Assembly: GCF_900163695.1 (NCBI RefSeq)
Contig: NZ_FUIC01000030.1
Coordinates: 1-64,000 of the forward strand
Reading direction: 5' to 3'
DNA: 64,000 nt
Source: Gulosibacter sp. 10
Lineage (GTDB): Bacteria > Actinomycetota > Actinomycetes > Actinomycetales > Microbacteriaceae
The translations under genes and the position numbers were made by a program. Below the pieces are notes generated by a model. That model did no database searches. It saw only the letters and a program-made list of their open reading frames with translations, and was not told the origin of the DNA. The stretch's first letter is position 1, and each line of letters opens with the position of its first letter. Positions 46,057-54,289 of the stretch are shown here, in pieces.

Positions 46057-46593
46057 ATGAACCGCAAGCACCTCGCCGCCGTCGGCACGGCCATGACGCT
46101 GCTCGCAGCGCTCACCGCGTGCAGCAGCCCCTCCGACGGCGGCGCCGACACGGATTCGAAGGTCGAGGAGACCGCGGCGGAGCAGCCGGCCGGGGACGCG
46201 CCCGCCGAGGAGGGCGGCGCGGCTTCGGCCGGGAGCGGAGTCGAGATCACGGTGGCCGGCGAGACCGTCGAGGTCGCCGACCCGCAGATCGTCTGCGAGG
46301 AGGCCGGCGGCACGCTGAACATCGCCGTGGCCTCGAGCGACCTGAGCGCCGACTCGGGGCAGGGGCTCGGCGCCGTGCTCGGCACCGGCGACGCGCCCTC
46401 GGTGCAGAGCGTCGCGCTCGTCACGACGGGCGGCGACGCGGTCGCCTACCAGGAGGGGACCGGCCAGGGCTCGGCCGAGGTCGCCGTGGACGGCGACACG
46501 TACACGATCACCGGCGAGGGGATCGTCGCCGATCTCGAGAACCCCACGAGCGTCGAGACCGCCGAGTTCAGCTTCGCTGTCACCTGCCCCTGA
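46057..46593 (+). CDS. LpqH-like (19 kDa antigen family) lipoprotein
   Basis: A 178-residue secreted lipoprotein. The signal peptide MNRKHLAAVGTAMTLLAALT ends with lipobox Cys22. A Ser/Glu/Ala-rich linker follows to about residue 65. The C-terminal domain VEITVAGETVEVADPQIVCE then ends with FAVTCP, giving two cysteines for a disulfide, as in the mycobacterial LpqH/19 kDa family. GGAAGGA precedes the ATG. It stands between the two unrecognised genes and the CHAT gene with its own 122-base upstream gap. It may or may not belong functionally to the CHAT locus. Confidence 0.8.
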   Translation: MNRKHLAAVGTAMTLLAALTACSSPSDGGADTDSKVEETAAEQPAGDAPAEEGGAASAGSGVEITVAGETVEVADPQIVCEEAGGTLNIAVASSDLSADSGQGLGAVLGTGDAPSVQSVALVTTGGDAVAYQEGTGQGSAEVAVDGDTYTITGEGIVADLENPTSVETAEFSFAVTCP

Positions 46594-46606
46594 CCCCGGG
46601 CGGGCC

Positions 46607-46640
46607 GCGTGGGCATGCGAGACTCTTCGCATGCCCACGC
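46607..46640. repeat. Perfect 14-bp inverted repeat over the CHAT gene start
   Basis: GCGTGGGCATGCGA (46607-46620) and TCGCATGCCCACGC (46627-46640) are exact inverted copies around GACTCT. The ATG of the CHAT gene (46631) lies inside the right arm. As DNA it could be an operator; as RNA it would be a hairpin burying the start codon. It could also end transcription of the lipoprotein gene, but no T-tract follows. Confidence 0.7.
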
Positions 46641-47908
46641 TCATCGTGAAGTACATCGAGGCCGTCGACGGCTATTTCTCGTGGCGCTGGGACGACCGGC
46701 CCGAGCTCGTCGAGGCCGGGCGCATCGGCGCCGAGAACCTCGCGAAGATCGACGCGCTGCTCGCCCGCACCCTGCCCGAGCCGGCATCCGGGGCGCCGGG
46801 CGGCGACGCGGAGCCGCTCGACCGGGCGATCGCGCGGGCCCTCTCCGAGGGCGCGCTCGCCTCGCCCGAGGCCGCGGCCGCGCTCGGCGGGGCCCTCGCG
46901 GACGCGCTGCTGCCGGCCCCGCTCGTCGAGGCGCTCGCGAGCCGCCGCACCGAACGGGCGCGCCTGCGCATCCAGCCCTCGCCCCGGCTCGCCCGCGTGC
47001 CCTGGGCGCTGCTGCGCCCCCGCCCCGCGCGCGAGGCGCTGCTCGAGCTCGCGACGATCGAGATCGGGGTGCCGCGGGCCGCGCTCGCCGCGGAGCAGAT
47101 CGGCACGGCGCCGGTCGGGGCGGCGCCGATGGGAGTGGAGCCGGTCGGGGCGGATCCCACGGCGCCGGACGGCGCCCGCGTGCTCGTCGTCGATCCGCGC
47201 GTGCCGGGCGCCGCGGCGGACTCCGCGCTCGGCTCGGTGCTCGGCCGGCCCCGCGAGGGGGATGCCCTCGCCGGGCTGCTCCGCGCCGACGCGCCGGCCC
47301 TCCCGCCGGCGACATCGGTCGAGGAGCTCCTCCGCAGGTCGGACCTCGACCGAGACTGGCTTCGCGAGGCCTGCGCCGCCGCCGCAGGCCTCCTCTACGT
47401 CGGCCACGTGACCCGCGCGGATCCGGCGGCGGACGGCGGCGAGACCGCGGCCCTGCACCTCGCCGACCGCGGGCCGGACGGCGCGCATCTGCCGCTCGCC
47501 GCGCGCGACATCCTCCTCGGCGGCTGGCGCATCCCGCCGCGCGTGGGCCTCGTGGCCTGCGGCTCGGGGGCCGACCTGCGCTCCTCGGAGCCGATGGGCA
47601 TCATGTCCGCGATGCTCCTGCGGGGCGCGCGCATCGCGATCGCCGCGGCCTGGGCGCTGCCCACCGATCGCGCCCTCGCCCGCGGCGGGGACCTCGGCGG
47701 CCGGTCGCCGCTGCGCGAGCTCGTCCTCGCGGTGGACGCCGCCCTGCTCGATGAGGACCCGGCCGCCCGCCTGAACGCGTGGCAGCGCGAGCGGGCGGCC
47801 GCCTGGGAGCACGGCGGGGCGCTCGCGGACACGCCGCTGCTGTGGGCCTCGGCATTCGTCACGGAATCCCTCGAACGGAGGGGGCGCGCGGTCATCCCGG
47901 CTCGGTAG
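46631..47908 (+). CDS. CHAT (caspase-like) domain protease
   Basis: A 425-residue protein whose C-terminal two thirds is a CHAT domain of the caspase (C14/C50) clan. The catalytic dyad is visible: His259 in LLYVGHVTRADP and Cys310 in VGLVACGSGADLRSSEP, 51 residues apart. The following GIMSAMLLRGARIAIAAAWA strand-helix is the family continuation, where the motif is usually A-R-x-V-I-A-x-L-W. The N-terminal 130 residues, starting TLIVKYIEAVDGYFSWRWDD, look like an effector-sensing module and are not TPR. CHAT proteases act in bacterial conflict systems, cleaving partners such as gasdermins or anti-sigma-like proteins. No gasdermin is seen nearby. The start codon is embedded in an inverted repeat. 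Confidence 0.85.
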   Translation: MPTLIVKYIEAVDGYFSWRWDDRPELVEAGRIGAENLAKIDALLARTLPEPASGAPGGDAEPLDRAIARALSEGALASPEAAAALGGALADALLPAPLVEALASRRTERARLRIQPSPRLARVPWALLRPRPAREALLELATIEIGVPRAALAAEQIGTAPVGAAPMGVEPVGADPTAPDGARVLVVDPRVPGAAADSALGSVLGRPREGDALAGLLRADAPALPPATSVEELLRRSDLDRDWLREACAAAAGLLYVGHVTRADPAADGGETAALHLADRGPDGAHLPLAARDILLGGWRIPPRVGLVACGSGADLRSSEPMGIMSAMLLRGARIAIAAAWALPTDRALARGGDLGGRSPLRELVLAVDAALLDEDPAARLNAWQRERAAAWEHGGALADTPLLWASAFVTESLERRGRAVIPAR

Positions 47909-47911
47909 ACT
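47906..47911 (+). promoter_or_regulatory. TAGACT -10 element of lemA, overlapping the CHAT stop codon
   Basis: The TAG stop of the CHAT gene is also the first half of TAGACT, which ends seven bases before the lemA ATG. The geometry is the same as at mfd and ispH and predicts a leaderless lemA transcript independent of the CHAT gene. Confidence 0.45.
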
Positions 47912-47918
47912 TCGGCGC

Positions 47919-48494
47919 ATGGAACAACTCGGCTGGATCATCCCGGTGGGCATCCTCGCCCTCATCCTGCTCATCATCCTCGTCTGGGCATGGGTCACCT
48001 ACAACAAGCTCACGAAGCACAGCGTGCGCGTCGAGGAGGCGTGGAGCGACATCACGGTGCAGCTCAAGCGCAGGGCCGACCTGATCCCGAACATCGTCGA
48101 GACGGTGAAGTCCTACGCGAAGCACGAGTCGAAGGTGTTCGAGGACGTCACCCGAGCCCGGGGCGAGACGCTCGAGGCGAAGACGCCCGCGGCCGCCTCC
48201 GAGGCCGAGAACCACGTGCAGGGAGCCCTGCGCAGTCTGTTCGCGGTGGCCGAGGCGCACCCGCAGCTGCAGGCGAACGCGAACTTCTCGCAGCTGCAGA
48301 GCGACCTGGTGCAGACCGAGAACAAGATCCAGGCCGCGCGCCGCTACTACAACGGCAGCGTGCGCCAGCTCAACACGTCGATCAAGACGTTCCCGAACAA
48401 CGTCGTGGCCGGCCCCATGGGCTTCGCGCAGCGGGAGTTCTTCGAGGTCGCGGACCGCGCGGCGATCTCCGAGCCGCCCCGGGTGCAGTTCTAG
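47919..48494 (+). CDS. lemA: LemA family protein
   Basis: A 191-residue membrane-anchored protein. An N-terminal helix at residues 5-27 (IPVGILALILLIILVWAWVT) is followed by the LemA signature: YNKLTKHSVRVEEAWSDITV, QLKRRADLIPNIVETVKSYA and the ENKIQAARRYYNGSVRQLNT segment, then FPNNVVAGPMGFAQREFFE. The soluble part is a long helical bundle outside the membrane. The function is not established. It is seven bases upstream of the AI-2E family gene and forms a unit with it. Confidence 0.93.
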   Translation: MEQLGWIIPVGILALILLIILVWAWVTYNKLTKHSVRVEEAWSDITVQLKRRADLIPNIVETVKSYAKHESKVFEDVTRARGETLEAKTPAAASEAENHVQGALRSLFAVAEAHPQLQANANFSQLQSDLVQTENKIQAARRYYNGSVRQLNTSIKTFPNNVVAGPMGFAQREFFEVADRAAISEPPRVQF

Positions 48495-48500
48495 CCGTCC

Positions 48501-49712
48501 ATGGCGGGATCGACCCGGGTGCCGCGCCCCGAAGAGCGGCTGCGCACGATGGAGCCGGAGGCGAGCTTCGTCTCGAGGCCCGTCCGCATCGCCGCGGCCT
48601 GGTCCTGGCGCTGGCTCGTCATCGTGCTGGGGGCCATACCGGTCATCTGGCTGATCGGCAAGGCGGCGATCATCATCGTGCCGCTGCTGGTCGCGCTGCT
48701 GTTCACGGCGCTGCTCGTGCCGCTCACGAACAAGCTCACCCGCGACCTGCACTGGCCCAAGTGGCTCGCGATGATCATCGGGCTGCTCTCGCTGTTCCTC
48801 GGCGTCGGCGCGCTCGTCTTCCTCGTGGTCCTCGCCTTCCGCAGCGGCCAGCAGTTCGACGTGGAGGACATCCAGCGGCGGTACCAGGAGGTGCTCGCCT
48901 GGCTCGAGTCCACGCCCCTCCACCTCAGCGAGGACCAGCTGAGCCTGTGGCTCGACGAGGCCATCCTGTGGGTGCAGTCGAACATCGACACCCTCATCGA
49001 GCAGACCCTCTCGGCCGGGGCCACGGTCGCGGCGGTGCTCACCGGCTCGGTGTTCGTCATCTTCGCCGTCATCTTCTACCTGCTCGACGGCCGCCGCATC
49101 TGGCTGTTCTTCGTCTCGCTGTTCCCCGTCTCGGCGCGGGCCGCGCTCGACGGCGCCGGGGAGCGGGCGTGGATCTCGACCGGCCACTACGTCCGCGTGC
49201 AGGTGGTGGTCGCGCTCATCGACGCGATCGGGATATTCCTCGGCGCGGTCGTCCTGCAGGTGCCCTACGCGCTCGCCATCGGCATCGTCGTGTTCCTCGC
49301 GGCCTTCGTGCCGCTCATCGGCGCGACGCTTTCGGGCGCGCTCGCCACCGTCATCGCCCTCATCGCCAACGGCTTCTGGAACGCGGTCATCATGCTCGCG
49401 ATCGTCGTCGCCGTCATGGCCATCGAGGCGAACATCCTGCAGCCGCTCATCATGGGCCAGGCGGTGCAGCTGCATCCGCTCGCCGTGCTCGTGACGGTGA
49501 GCGGGGGCTCGATCCTCGCGGGCATCGGCGGCGCGGTGTTCGCCGTGCCGGTCGTCGCCGCGGTGAAGTCTATGGTGAAATACATCGCATCCGGCCGATG
49601 GCGCGGCGAACCCGACCCCACCGAGTGCATGAGATCGGAGGAGGACGCCGATAGCGTGCCGCGCCGCGTCCCCCTCGTCATCCGCCGCAATAAGAAGGAA
49701 CCCCAAGCGTGA
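48501..49712 (+). CDS. AI-2E family transporter
   Basis: A 403-residue membrane protein of the AI-2 exporter/TqsA-like family with about eight helices. Family features are the paired hydrophobic N-terminal helices, the loop with FRSGQQFDVEDIQRRYQEVL, and the conserved C-terminal half: VPYALAIGIVVFLAAFVPLI, GATLSGALATVIALIANGFW, ILQPLIMGQAVQLHPLAVLV. Most members are of unknown substrate, and some export quorum signals or Na+. Its stop overlaps the GTG of ilvA (GTGA), so the two are coupled. Confidence 0.88.
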   Translation: MAGSTRVPRPEERLRTMEPEASFVSRPVRIAAAWSWRWLVIVLGAIPVIWLIGKAAIIIVPLLVALLFTALLVPLTNKLTRDLHWPKWLAMIIGLLSLFLGVGALVFLVVLAFRSGQQFDVEDIQRRYQEVLAWLESTPLHLSEDQLSLWLDEAILWVQSNIDTLIEQTLSAGATVAAVLTGSVFVIFAVIFYLLDGRRIWLFFVSLFPVSARAALDGAGERAWISTGHYVRVQVVVALIDAIGIFLGAVVLQVPYALAIGIVVFLAAFVPLIGATLSGALATVIALIANGFWNAVIMLAIVVAVMAIEANILQPLIMGQAVQLHPLAVLVTVSGGSILAGIGGAVFAVPVVAAVKSMVKYIASGRWRGEPDPTECMRSEEDADSVPRRVPLVIRRNKKEPQA

Positions 49713-50965
49713 ACCAACCCGTCGACATCACCTTCGAACCCGAGCTCGAGCAGGTCCGCGCGGCGCGCGAGATCGTGCAGCGCACCACGCGCGTGACCCT
49801 GCTCGACTCCGCTCGGTTCCTGAGCAGGTACGGCGGGGGCTCGATCTACCTCAAATGCGAGAACATGCAGCGCACCGGCTCCTACAAGATCCGCGGCGCC
49901 ACCTACCGGCTCTCGCAGCTCACCGAGGAGGAGCGCTCGCGCGGCGTCGTGGCGGCCTCGGCCGGCAACCACGCGCAGGGGGTCGCGTTCGCGGCGCGCG
50001 AGCTCGGCATCCCGGCGACGATCTTCATGCCCCTCGACGTGCCCATCCCCAAGCTCGAGGCCACCCGCAACTACGGCGCCGACGTCGTGCTGCACGGCAA
50101 CAACGTCGCCGAATCGCTCGCCGGCGCCCAGGAGTTCGCCGAGAGCACGGGCGCGGTGTTCATCCACCCCTACAACCATCCCGACATCATCACGGGCCAG
50201 GGCACGCTGGCGCTCGACATCGTGGACCAGCTGCCGGACGTCGACACGATCATCGTGCCGATCGGCGGCGGCGGGCTCGCGGGCGGGCTCGCGGCCACCG
50301 CGAAGCGGCTCGCGGCCGAGCAGGGGCGCGAGATCCGCGTCATCGGCGTGCAGTCGGCCAACTCGGCGCCCTTCCCCGTCTCGGTGGCCGAGGGCCATCC
50401 GGTGAAGATCCAGGCGAAGCCCACCATCGCCGACGGCATCGCGGTGGACGTGCCCGGCTCGCTCTCCTTCGAGCTCGTGCGCAAGTACGTGGACGAGATC
50501 ATCACGGTCACCGAGGACGACATCTCGCGCGCGATCCTGCTGCTGCTCGAGCGCGCCAAGCTCGTCGTCGAGGGCGCCGGGGCCACGACCGTGGCGGCCA
50601 TCCTGGCCGGCAAGGCGCCGAGCGAGGGCAAGACCGTCGCGGTGCTGACCGGCGGCAACGTCGACCCGATGATGCTCGAGAAGGTCATCTCCACGGGCCT
50701 CACGGCGTCCGAGCGGTACCTCAAGCTGAACATCGGCCTGCAGGACCGGCCCGGTCACCTCGCGCGGATCTCGAGCATCCTCGCCTCGATCGACGCGAAT
50801 GTCATCGAGGTGCTGCACACGCGCCACAACAAGGGCCTGCAGATCAACCAGGTCGAGCTCGAGATCTCGGTCGAGACGCGCGGCACCGAGCACGCCACGC
50901 TCGTGCTCGACCGGCTCCGCGAGGCGGGCTACAACCCCAGGGTCGACCGGAACGCCTCGCTCTAG
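49709..50965 (+). CDS. ilvA: Threonine ammonia-lyase (threonine dehydratase)
   Basis: A PLP-dependent enzyme of 418 residues that deaminates threonine to 2-oxobutanoate, the first step to isoleucine. The PLP lysine lies in GSYKIRGATYRLSQL (about residue 56), the substrate loop is SAGNHAQGVAFAARELG, and the glycine-rich phosphate clamp is PIGGGGLAGG. A single C-terminal ACT-like domain begins near residue 330 (LQDRPGHLARISSILASIDA), the shorter, catabolic-like form. Allosteric response is likely through it. The gene ends before a strong terminator shared with greA. Confidence 0.93.
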   Translation: MNQPVDITFEPELEQVRAAREIVQRTTRVTLLDSARFLSRYGGGSIYLKCENMQRTGSYKIRGATYRLSQLTEEERSRGVVAASAGNHAQGVAFAARELGIPATIFMPLDVPIPKLEATRNYGADVVLHGNNVAESLAGAQEFAESTGAVFIHPYNHPDIITGQGTLALDIVDQLPDVDTIIVPIGGGGLAGGLAATAKRLAAEQGREIRVIGVQSANSAPFPVSVAEGHPVKIQAKPTIADGIAVDVPGSLSFELVRKYVDEIITVTEDDISRAILLLLERAKLVVEGAGATTVAAILAGKAPSEGKTVAVLTGGNVDPMMLEKVISTGLTASERYLKLNIGLQDRPGHLARISSILASIDANVIEVLHTRHNKGLQINQVELEISVETRGTEHATLVLDRLREAGYNPRVDRNASL

Positions 50966-51018
50966 CCGCTCTCGGCGCAGCCGGCAGCGCTGCCGCGGGA
51001 ACTCATTCCGCCGTGGAA

Positions 51019-51064
51019 ACGAGGAGCGCTCCCCGAACCGACCGGTTCGGGGAGCGCTCCTCGT
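51019..51064. terminator. Bidirectional terminator between ilvA and greA
   Basis: A perfect 21-bp inverted repeat (51019-51039 with 51044-51064) around the four-base loop GACC lies between two converging genes. The arms include GAGGAGCGCTCCCCGAACC. No clear T-tract is present on either side, as often in high-GC actinobacteria. Confidence 0.8.
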
Positions 51065-51079
51065 GCGCCGCGCGGGCGC

Positions 51080-51568
51080 TCAGCCGCGGAAGGTCTCGAC
51101 GTCCTTGACCTCGACGGCGATCTCGTTGCCGTTCGGCGCGGTGTAGCTCGCGGTATCGCCGACCTTGAGGCCGTCGATCGCCTGCCCGATCGGGCTCTCG
51201 GGCGAGAACACGCGCAGCTCGGTCTGCGACTCGAGCTCGGGGCTCGCGAACAGGAACTTCTGCTCGCGCGGGCCGATCTTGGCGGTCACGACGGTGCCCA
51301 GCACGACGGTGCCGTCGGCCTCGGGCGCCTCCGTCACCACGGCGCGCTTGAGCATGGCCTCGAGCTCGGCGATGCGAGCCTCGATGCGCCCCTGCTCCTC
51401 GCGGGCGGCGTGGTAGCCGGCGTTCTCCTTGAGGTCGCCGTCCTCACGGGCCTCCTGGATCTCTTTCGTGATCTCCTGGCGCCGGGTGGACGACAGGAAC
51501 TCGAGCTCTTCCTGCAGGCGATCGAACGTCTCCTGGGTGAGCCAAGTTGAGTCGAACTGGGCGGTCAT
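51080..51568 (-). CDS. greA: Transcription elongation factor GreA
   Basis: A 162-residue GreA that rescues backtracked RNA polymerase by stimulating transcript cleavage. The N-terminal coiled-coil finger reads RRQEITKEIQEAREDGDLKE and NAGYHAAREEQGRIEARIAE, with the acidic tip residues Asp and Glu in EDGDLKEN. The C-terminal domain has SPESPIGQAIDGLKVGDTAS. The ATG at 51568 has GAGGAG at a proper distance; the ATG six bases earlier directly abuts that site and is unlikely. The greA, DUF4307, mca order is conserved in actinobacteria. Confidence 0.95.
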   Translation of the reverse strand: MTAQFDSTWLTQETFDRLQEELEFLSSTRRQEITKEIQEAREDGDLKENAGYHAAREEQGRIEARIAELEAMLKRAVVTEAPEADGTVVLGTVVTAKIGPREQKFLFASPELESQTELRVFSPESPIGQAIDGLKVGDTASYTAPNGNEIAVEVKDVETFRG

Positions 51569-51707
51569 GGACATCTCCTCGGATATACGACAGAAGCCCC
51601 GACCTCCTGTCAGGGCTGTTGGTCAAGCAGTATAGCGGGCCGCGCTGCGGAGCGGCCGGAGGCCGGCCGGTGCGCGCCGGGCGGCGGGGCGGATCGGGGG
51701 ACGCGGA

Positions 51708-52100
51708 TCAGGGGATCCAGCACTCGCGGACGAGCAGCAGCGTGGCCGCCTGGGTCGTGCGCAGCGTCACCGAGAGCGTCTGGTGCTGCTCCTCGGCCGG
51801 CGGCAGCACGACGGTCTCGAAGCCCACGACCGCGTTGACCGCGTTCTGCGCCTCCACCGTGCACGCGAGCTCCGTGCCGGGCTGCACCGAGACCCGCGCG
51901 TCCAGGTGCGCCTCCGTGTCGGAGTGCACCTCGAAGCGGCCCGGGGAGGTCTCGATCGTGCCGCCGGGGTTCGTGAGCGACAGAGCCCAGAACCCGATCA
52001 CGCCGAGCACGAGGACGGCCAGCAGCGTCCACCAGACCCCGGGGCGGACCCGTCCGGCGGCGCGGCGCGAGGTGCCGTAGCGCGCGTCAAGATCCGTCAC
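51708..52100 (-). CDS. DUF4307 membrane-anchored protein
   Basis: A 130-residue protein with one membrane helix at about residues 25-43 (WTLLAVLVLGVIGFWALSL) and an extracytoplasmic beta-rich domain. The two cysteines (AC near residue 83 and EC near 126) could form a disulfide. This family is typical of actinobacteria and sits next to greA and mca, as here. The function is unknown. The start codon is GTG at 52100. It diverges from mca across 84 bases. Confidence 0.85.
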   Translation of the reverse strand: MTDLDARYGTSRRAAGRVRPGVWWTLLAVLVLGVIGFWALSLTNPGGTIETSPGRFEVHSDTEAHLDARVSVQPGTELACTVEAQNAVNAVVGFETVVLPPAEEQHQTLSVTLRTTQAATLLLVRECWIP

Positions 52101-52184
52101 GGTGGTGCTCTCTCGCGATAGAGTTGTTCATTGCTGCGCGCCAGCTTACCCGAGGCGCCATCCCACCCCTGACAGGAGCTCTCG

Positions 52185-53057
52185 ATGACCTTCAGACTTC
52201 TCGCGGTCCACGCGCACCCCGATGACGAATCGAGCAAGGGCGCGGGCACGTACGCGGCCTACGAGGACCGCGGCGAGGAAGTCATGATCGTGAGCTGCAC
52301 CGGTGGCGAGGCCGGCGATGTGCTGAACACCGCGGTGCCGGCGCGCGCCCACGCCGAGCGCGATCTCCCCGGCCTGCGCCGGGTGGAGATGGCGGAGGCG
52401 CAGGGCATCCTCGGCATCGAGCACCGCTGGCTCGGCTACCGCGACTCGGGCATGGCGCGCGAGGACGGCAGCCTCGAGCCCGGCACCTTCGCGGCCATCC
52501 CCGCCGAGGTCAGCGTGCGCCCGCTCATCCGCCTCATCCGCGAGTTCCGCCCGCACGTGATCGTCACCTACGACGAGACCGGCGGCTACCCCCATCCCGA
52601 CCACATCCGCACGCACGAGATCACGCTGCTCGCGTGGGAGCGGGCCGGCCGCGATGCCGAGCACGAGCTGGGCGAGCCGTGGGAGCCGCTCAAGCTCTAC
52701 TACGACCAGACCATGAACGAGGAGCGCTCGCGCTCCATGCTCGACCGGCTCAAGGACTACCCCGAGCTCGAGCACCTGGCCGACCGCATGCAGGCCGTGG
52801 TCGAGCGGCTGCGGACCAAGCACCGCAACCGCACGACGAAGATCGACATCTCGGGCACGTTCGATCGCCGGGACAACGCGCTCCGGGCCCACGCGAGCCA
52901 GGTGGCGCCCGACAACGAGTTCTTCTTCGGCTACCCGCGCGACCTCGAGCTCGTGGCCTACCCGTACGAGGACTACGAGCTCGTCGAGGCGCGCGTCGAC
53001 ACCCGGCTGCCGGAGACGGACCTGTTCGCCGGCATCGACCCCGAAGGGAAGAACTAG
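52185..53057 (+). CDS. mca: Mycothiol S-conjugate amidase
   Basis: A zinc enzyme of 290 residues that cleaves mycothiol S-conjugates of electrophiles into a mercapturic acid and GlcN-Ins, for detoxification. The zinc motif AHPDDE lies at residues 10-15 (His11, Asp14), and the third ligand is in YPHPDHIRTHEITL near residue 145. Other marks are SCTGGEAGDVLN and DNEFFFGYPRDLELVAYPYE. The C-terminal region is that of Mca rather than the deacetylase MshB. The enzyme indicates mycothiol as the major thiol. GGAG precedes the ATG. Confidence 0.93.
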   Translation: MTFRLLAVHAHPDDESSKGAGTYAAYEDRGEEVMIVSCTGGEAGDVLNTAVPARAHAERDLPGLRRVEMAEAQGILGIEHRWLGYRDSGMAREDGSLEPGTFAAIPAEVSVRPLIRLIREFRPHVIVTYDETGGYPHPDHIRTHEITLLAWERAGRDAEHELGEPWEPLKLYYDQTMNEERSRSMLDRLKDYPELEHLADRMQAVVERLRTKHRNRTTKIDISGTFDRRDNALRAHASQVAPDNEFFFGYPRDLELVAYPYEDYELVEARVDTRLPETDLFAGIDPEGKN

Positions 53058-53402
53058 TTGTCACCTCTCGAACGCGGGCTGATCCGGCTCGTCGAAGCGG
53101 CGCCGACCCCCACGCCGACGGACCAGCCGTTCAATCCCGTCGACGTGACGCCGGGGCCCGCGGGATTCTTCATGACGGTCCTGCTCATGCTCGGCGTCGG
53201 CGTCATCGCCATGAGCCTGATGCGCCGCTCCTCCCGGGTGCAGGCGCGCTTCGCCATCCGCGAGGAGCTCGAGCGCGAGCAGGCGGCGGCCGAGGAGCCG
53301 GGAACGGCCGAGGGGGAGCGCCCCGCGGAATCCCCGGACGAGGCCGGCGCCGCACCGGCGGCGGACCCCGACGATCAGGACTCGGCGCCGCGCAAGGACT
53401 AG
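53058..53402 (+). CDS. Small single-helix membrane protein between mca and uppS
   Basis: A 114-residue protein starting with TTG directly after the mca stop. The N-terminus (EAAPTPTPTDQPFNPVDVTP) is Pro/Thr-rich and extracytoplasmic. One helix follows at about 38-55 (GFFMTVLLMLGVGVIAMSLM), then a basic turn and a long acidic Glu/Ala/Asp tail. Small proteins at this position are conserved in Micrococcales, function unknown. AGGGAAG upstream supports the TTG start. Confidence 0.75.
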   Translation: MSPLERGLIRLVEAAPTPTPTDQPFNPVDVTPGPAGFFMTVLLMLGVGVIAMSLMRRSSRVQARFAIREELEREQAAAEEPGTAEGERPAESPDEAGAAPAADPDDQDSAPRKD

Positions 53403-53403
53403 A

Positions 53404-54201
53404 TTGGCGTTCATGAAACGTCGCCACCCGTTCCGCGCGCCGGACTTCGCGTACCGCCTGTACGCGCGGAACCTCTGGCGCTCGCTCGGGGCGATGAGCA
53501 CGCGCCCGCAGCACATCGCGATGATCATCGACGGCAACCGCCGATGGGCGAGGCAGCTCGGGCTCGAGGACGCCGCGGCCGGCCACCGGGCGGGCGCGGC
53601 GAAGATGATCGAGTTCATCTCGTGGTGCGATCGCGCCGGGATCGGCACCGTGACGCTCTACCTGCTCTCGCAGGACAATCTCCGCGGCCGCTCGCCCGAG
53701 GAGCTCCGCGCGCTCATGGGCATCATCGGCAGCCTCGCCCGCGACCTCGCGAAGAACGAGCGCTGGCAGGTGCAGCACGTCGGCTCCTCCGAGGGTCTGG
53801 ACGCGGGGCTCGTCTCGACGCTCGAGGAGATCGAGCGCACCACCGAGAAGGCCCGCGGCCCGCACGTCAACCTCGCGATCGGCTACGGCGGCCGCAACGA
53901 GATCGTCGACGCGATGCGCGCCATAGTGCGCGACTACGCCGACCAGGGCGGCTCAGTCGCGGAGCTCGCCGACATCCTCACGCCCGAGCTCATCGGCGAG
54001 CACCTCTACACGGGCGGCCAGCCCGATCCGGACCTCGTGATCCGCACCTCGGGCGAGCAGCGGCTCAGCGACTTCATGCTCTGGCAGGCTGCGCACTCCG
54101 AGTTCTACTTCGTCGAGGCGCTCGGGCCGGACCTGCGCGAGGTGGACTTCCTGCGCGCGCTGCGCGACTACGCCACGCGCAACCGCCGCTACGGGCAGTA
54201 G
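53404..54201 (+). CDS. uppS: Cis-prenyltransferase (isoprenyl diphosphate synthase)
   Basis: A 265-residue enzyme making long-chain Z-polyprenyl diphosphate, the precursor of the lipid carrier for peptidoglycan and other envelope polymers. Catalytic Asp43 is in MIIDGNRRWAR. Other conserved regions are GHRAGAAKMIEFISWCDRAG, TLYLLSQDNLRGRSPEELRA, IGYGGRNEIVDAMR and DLVIRTSGEQRLSDFMLWQA, ending with SEFYFVEALGPDLREVDFLR. Actinobacteria often have two such enzymes, and chain length is not predictable here. The TTG at 53404 fits AAGGA at six bases; ATG at 53413 is the alternative. Confidence 0.93.
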   Translation: MAFMKRRHPFRAPDFAYRLYARNLWRSLGAMSTRPQHIAMIIDGNRRWARQLGLEDAAAGHRAGAAKMIEFISWCDRAGIGTVTLYLLSQDNLRGRSPEELRALMGIIGSLARDLAKNERWQVQHVGSSEGLDAGLVSTLEEIERTTEKARGPHVNLAIGYGGRNEIVDAMRAIVRDYADQGGSVAELADILTPELIGEHLYTGGQPDPDLVIRTSGEQRLSDFMLWQAAHSEFYFVEALGPDLREVDFLRALRDYATRNRRYGQ

Positions 54202-54289
54202 CGGATCGCCGAAGCCGCCCGGAGATTACGCGGCATGTCGCGAAGCCGTTGCGGGCGCGTGCCGTCGTGCTCTACGGTGTGGCCAGCAA

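Noticed and set aside
46594-46640. Reading the inverted repeat only as a terminator of the lipoprotein gene
   Set aside because: There is no T-tract and the repeat includes the next start codon, so termination alone does not explain it; kept as a possible secondary role.
51569-51574. ATG at 51574 as the greA start
   Set aside because: It directly touches the GAGGAG element, too close to be used; ATG at 51568 has normal spacing.
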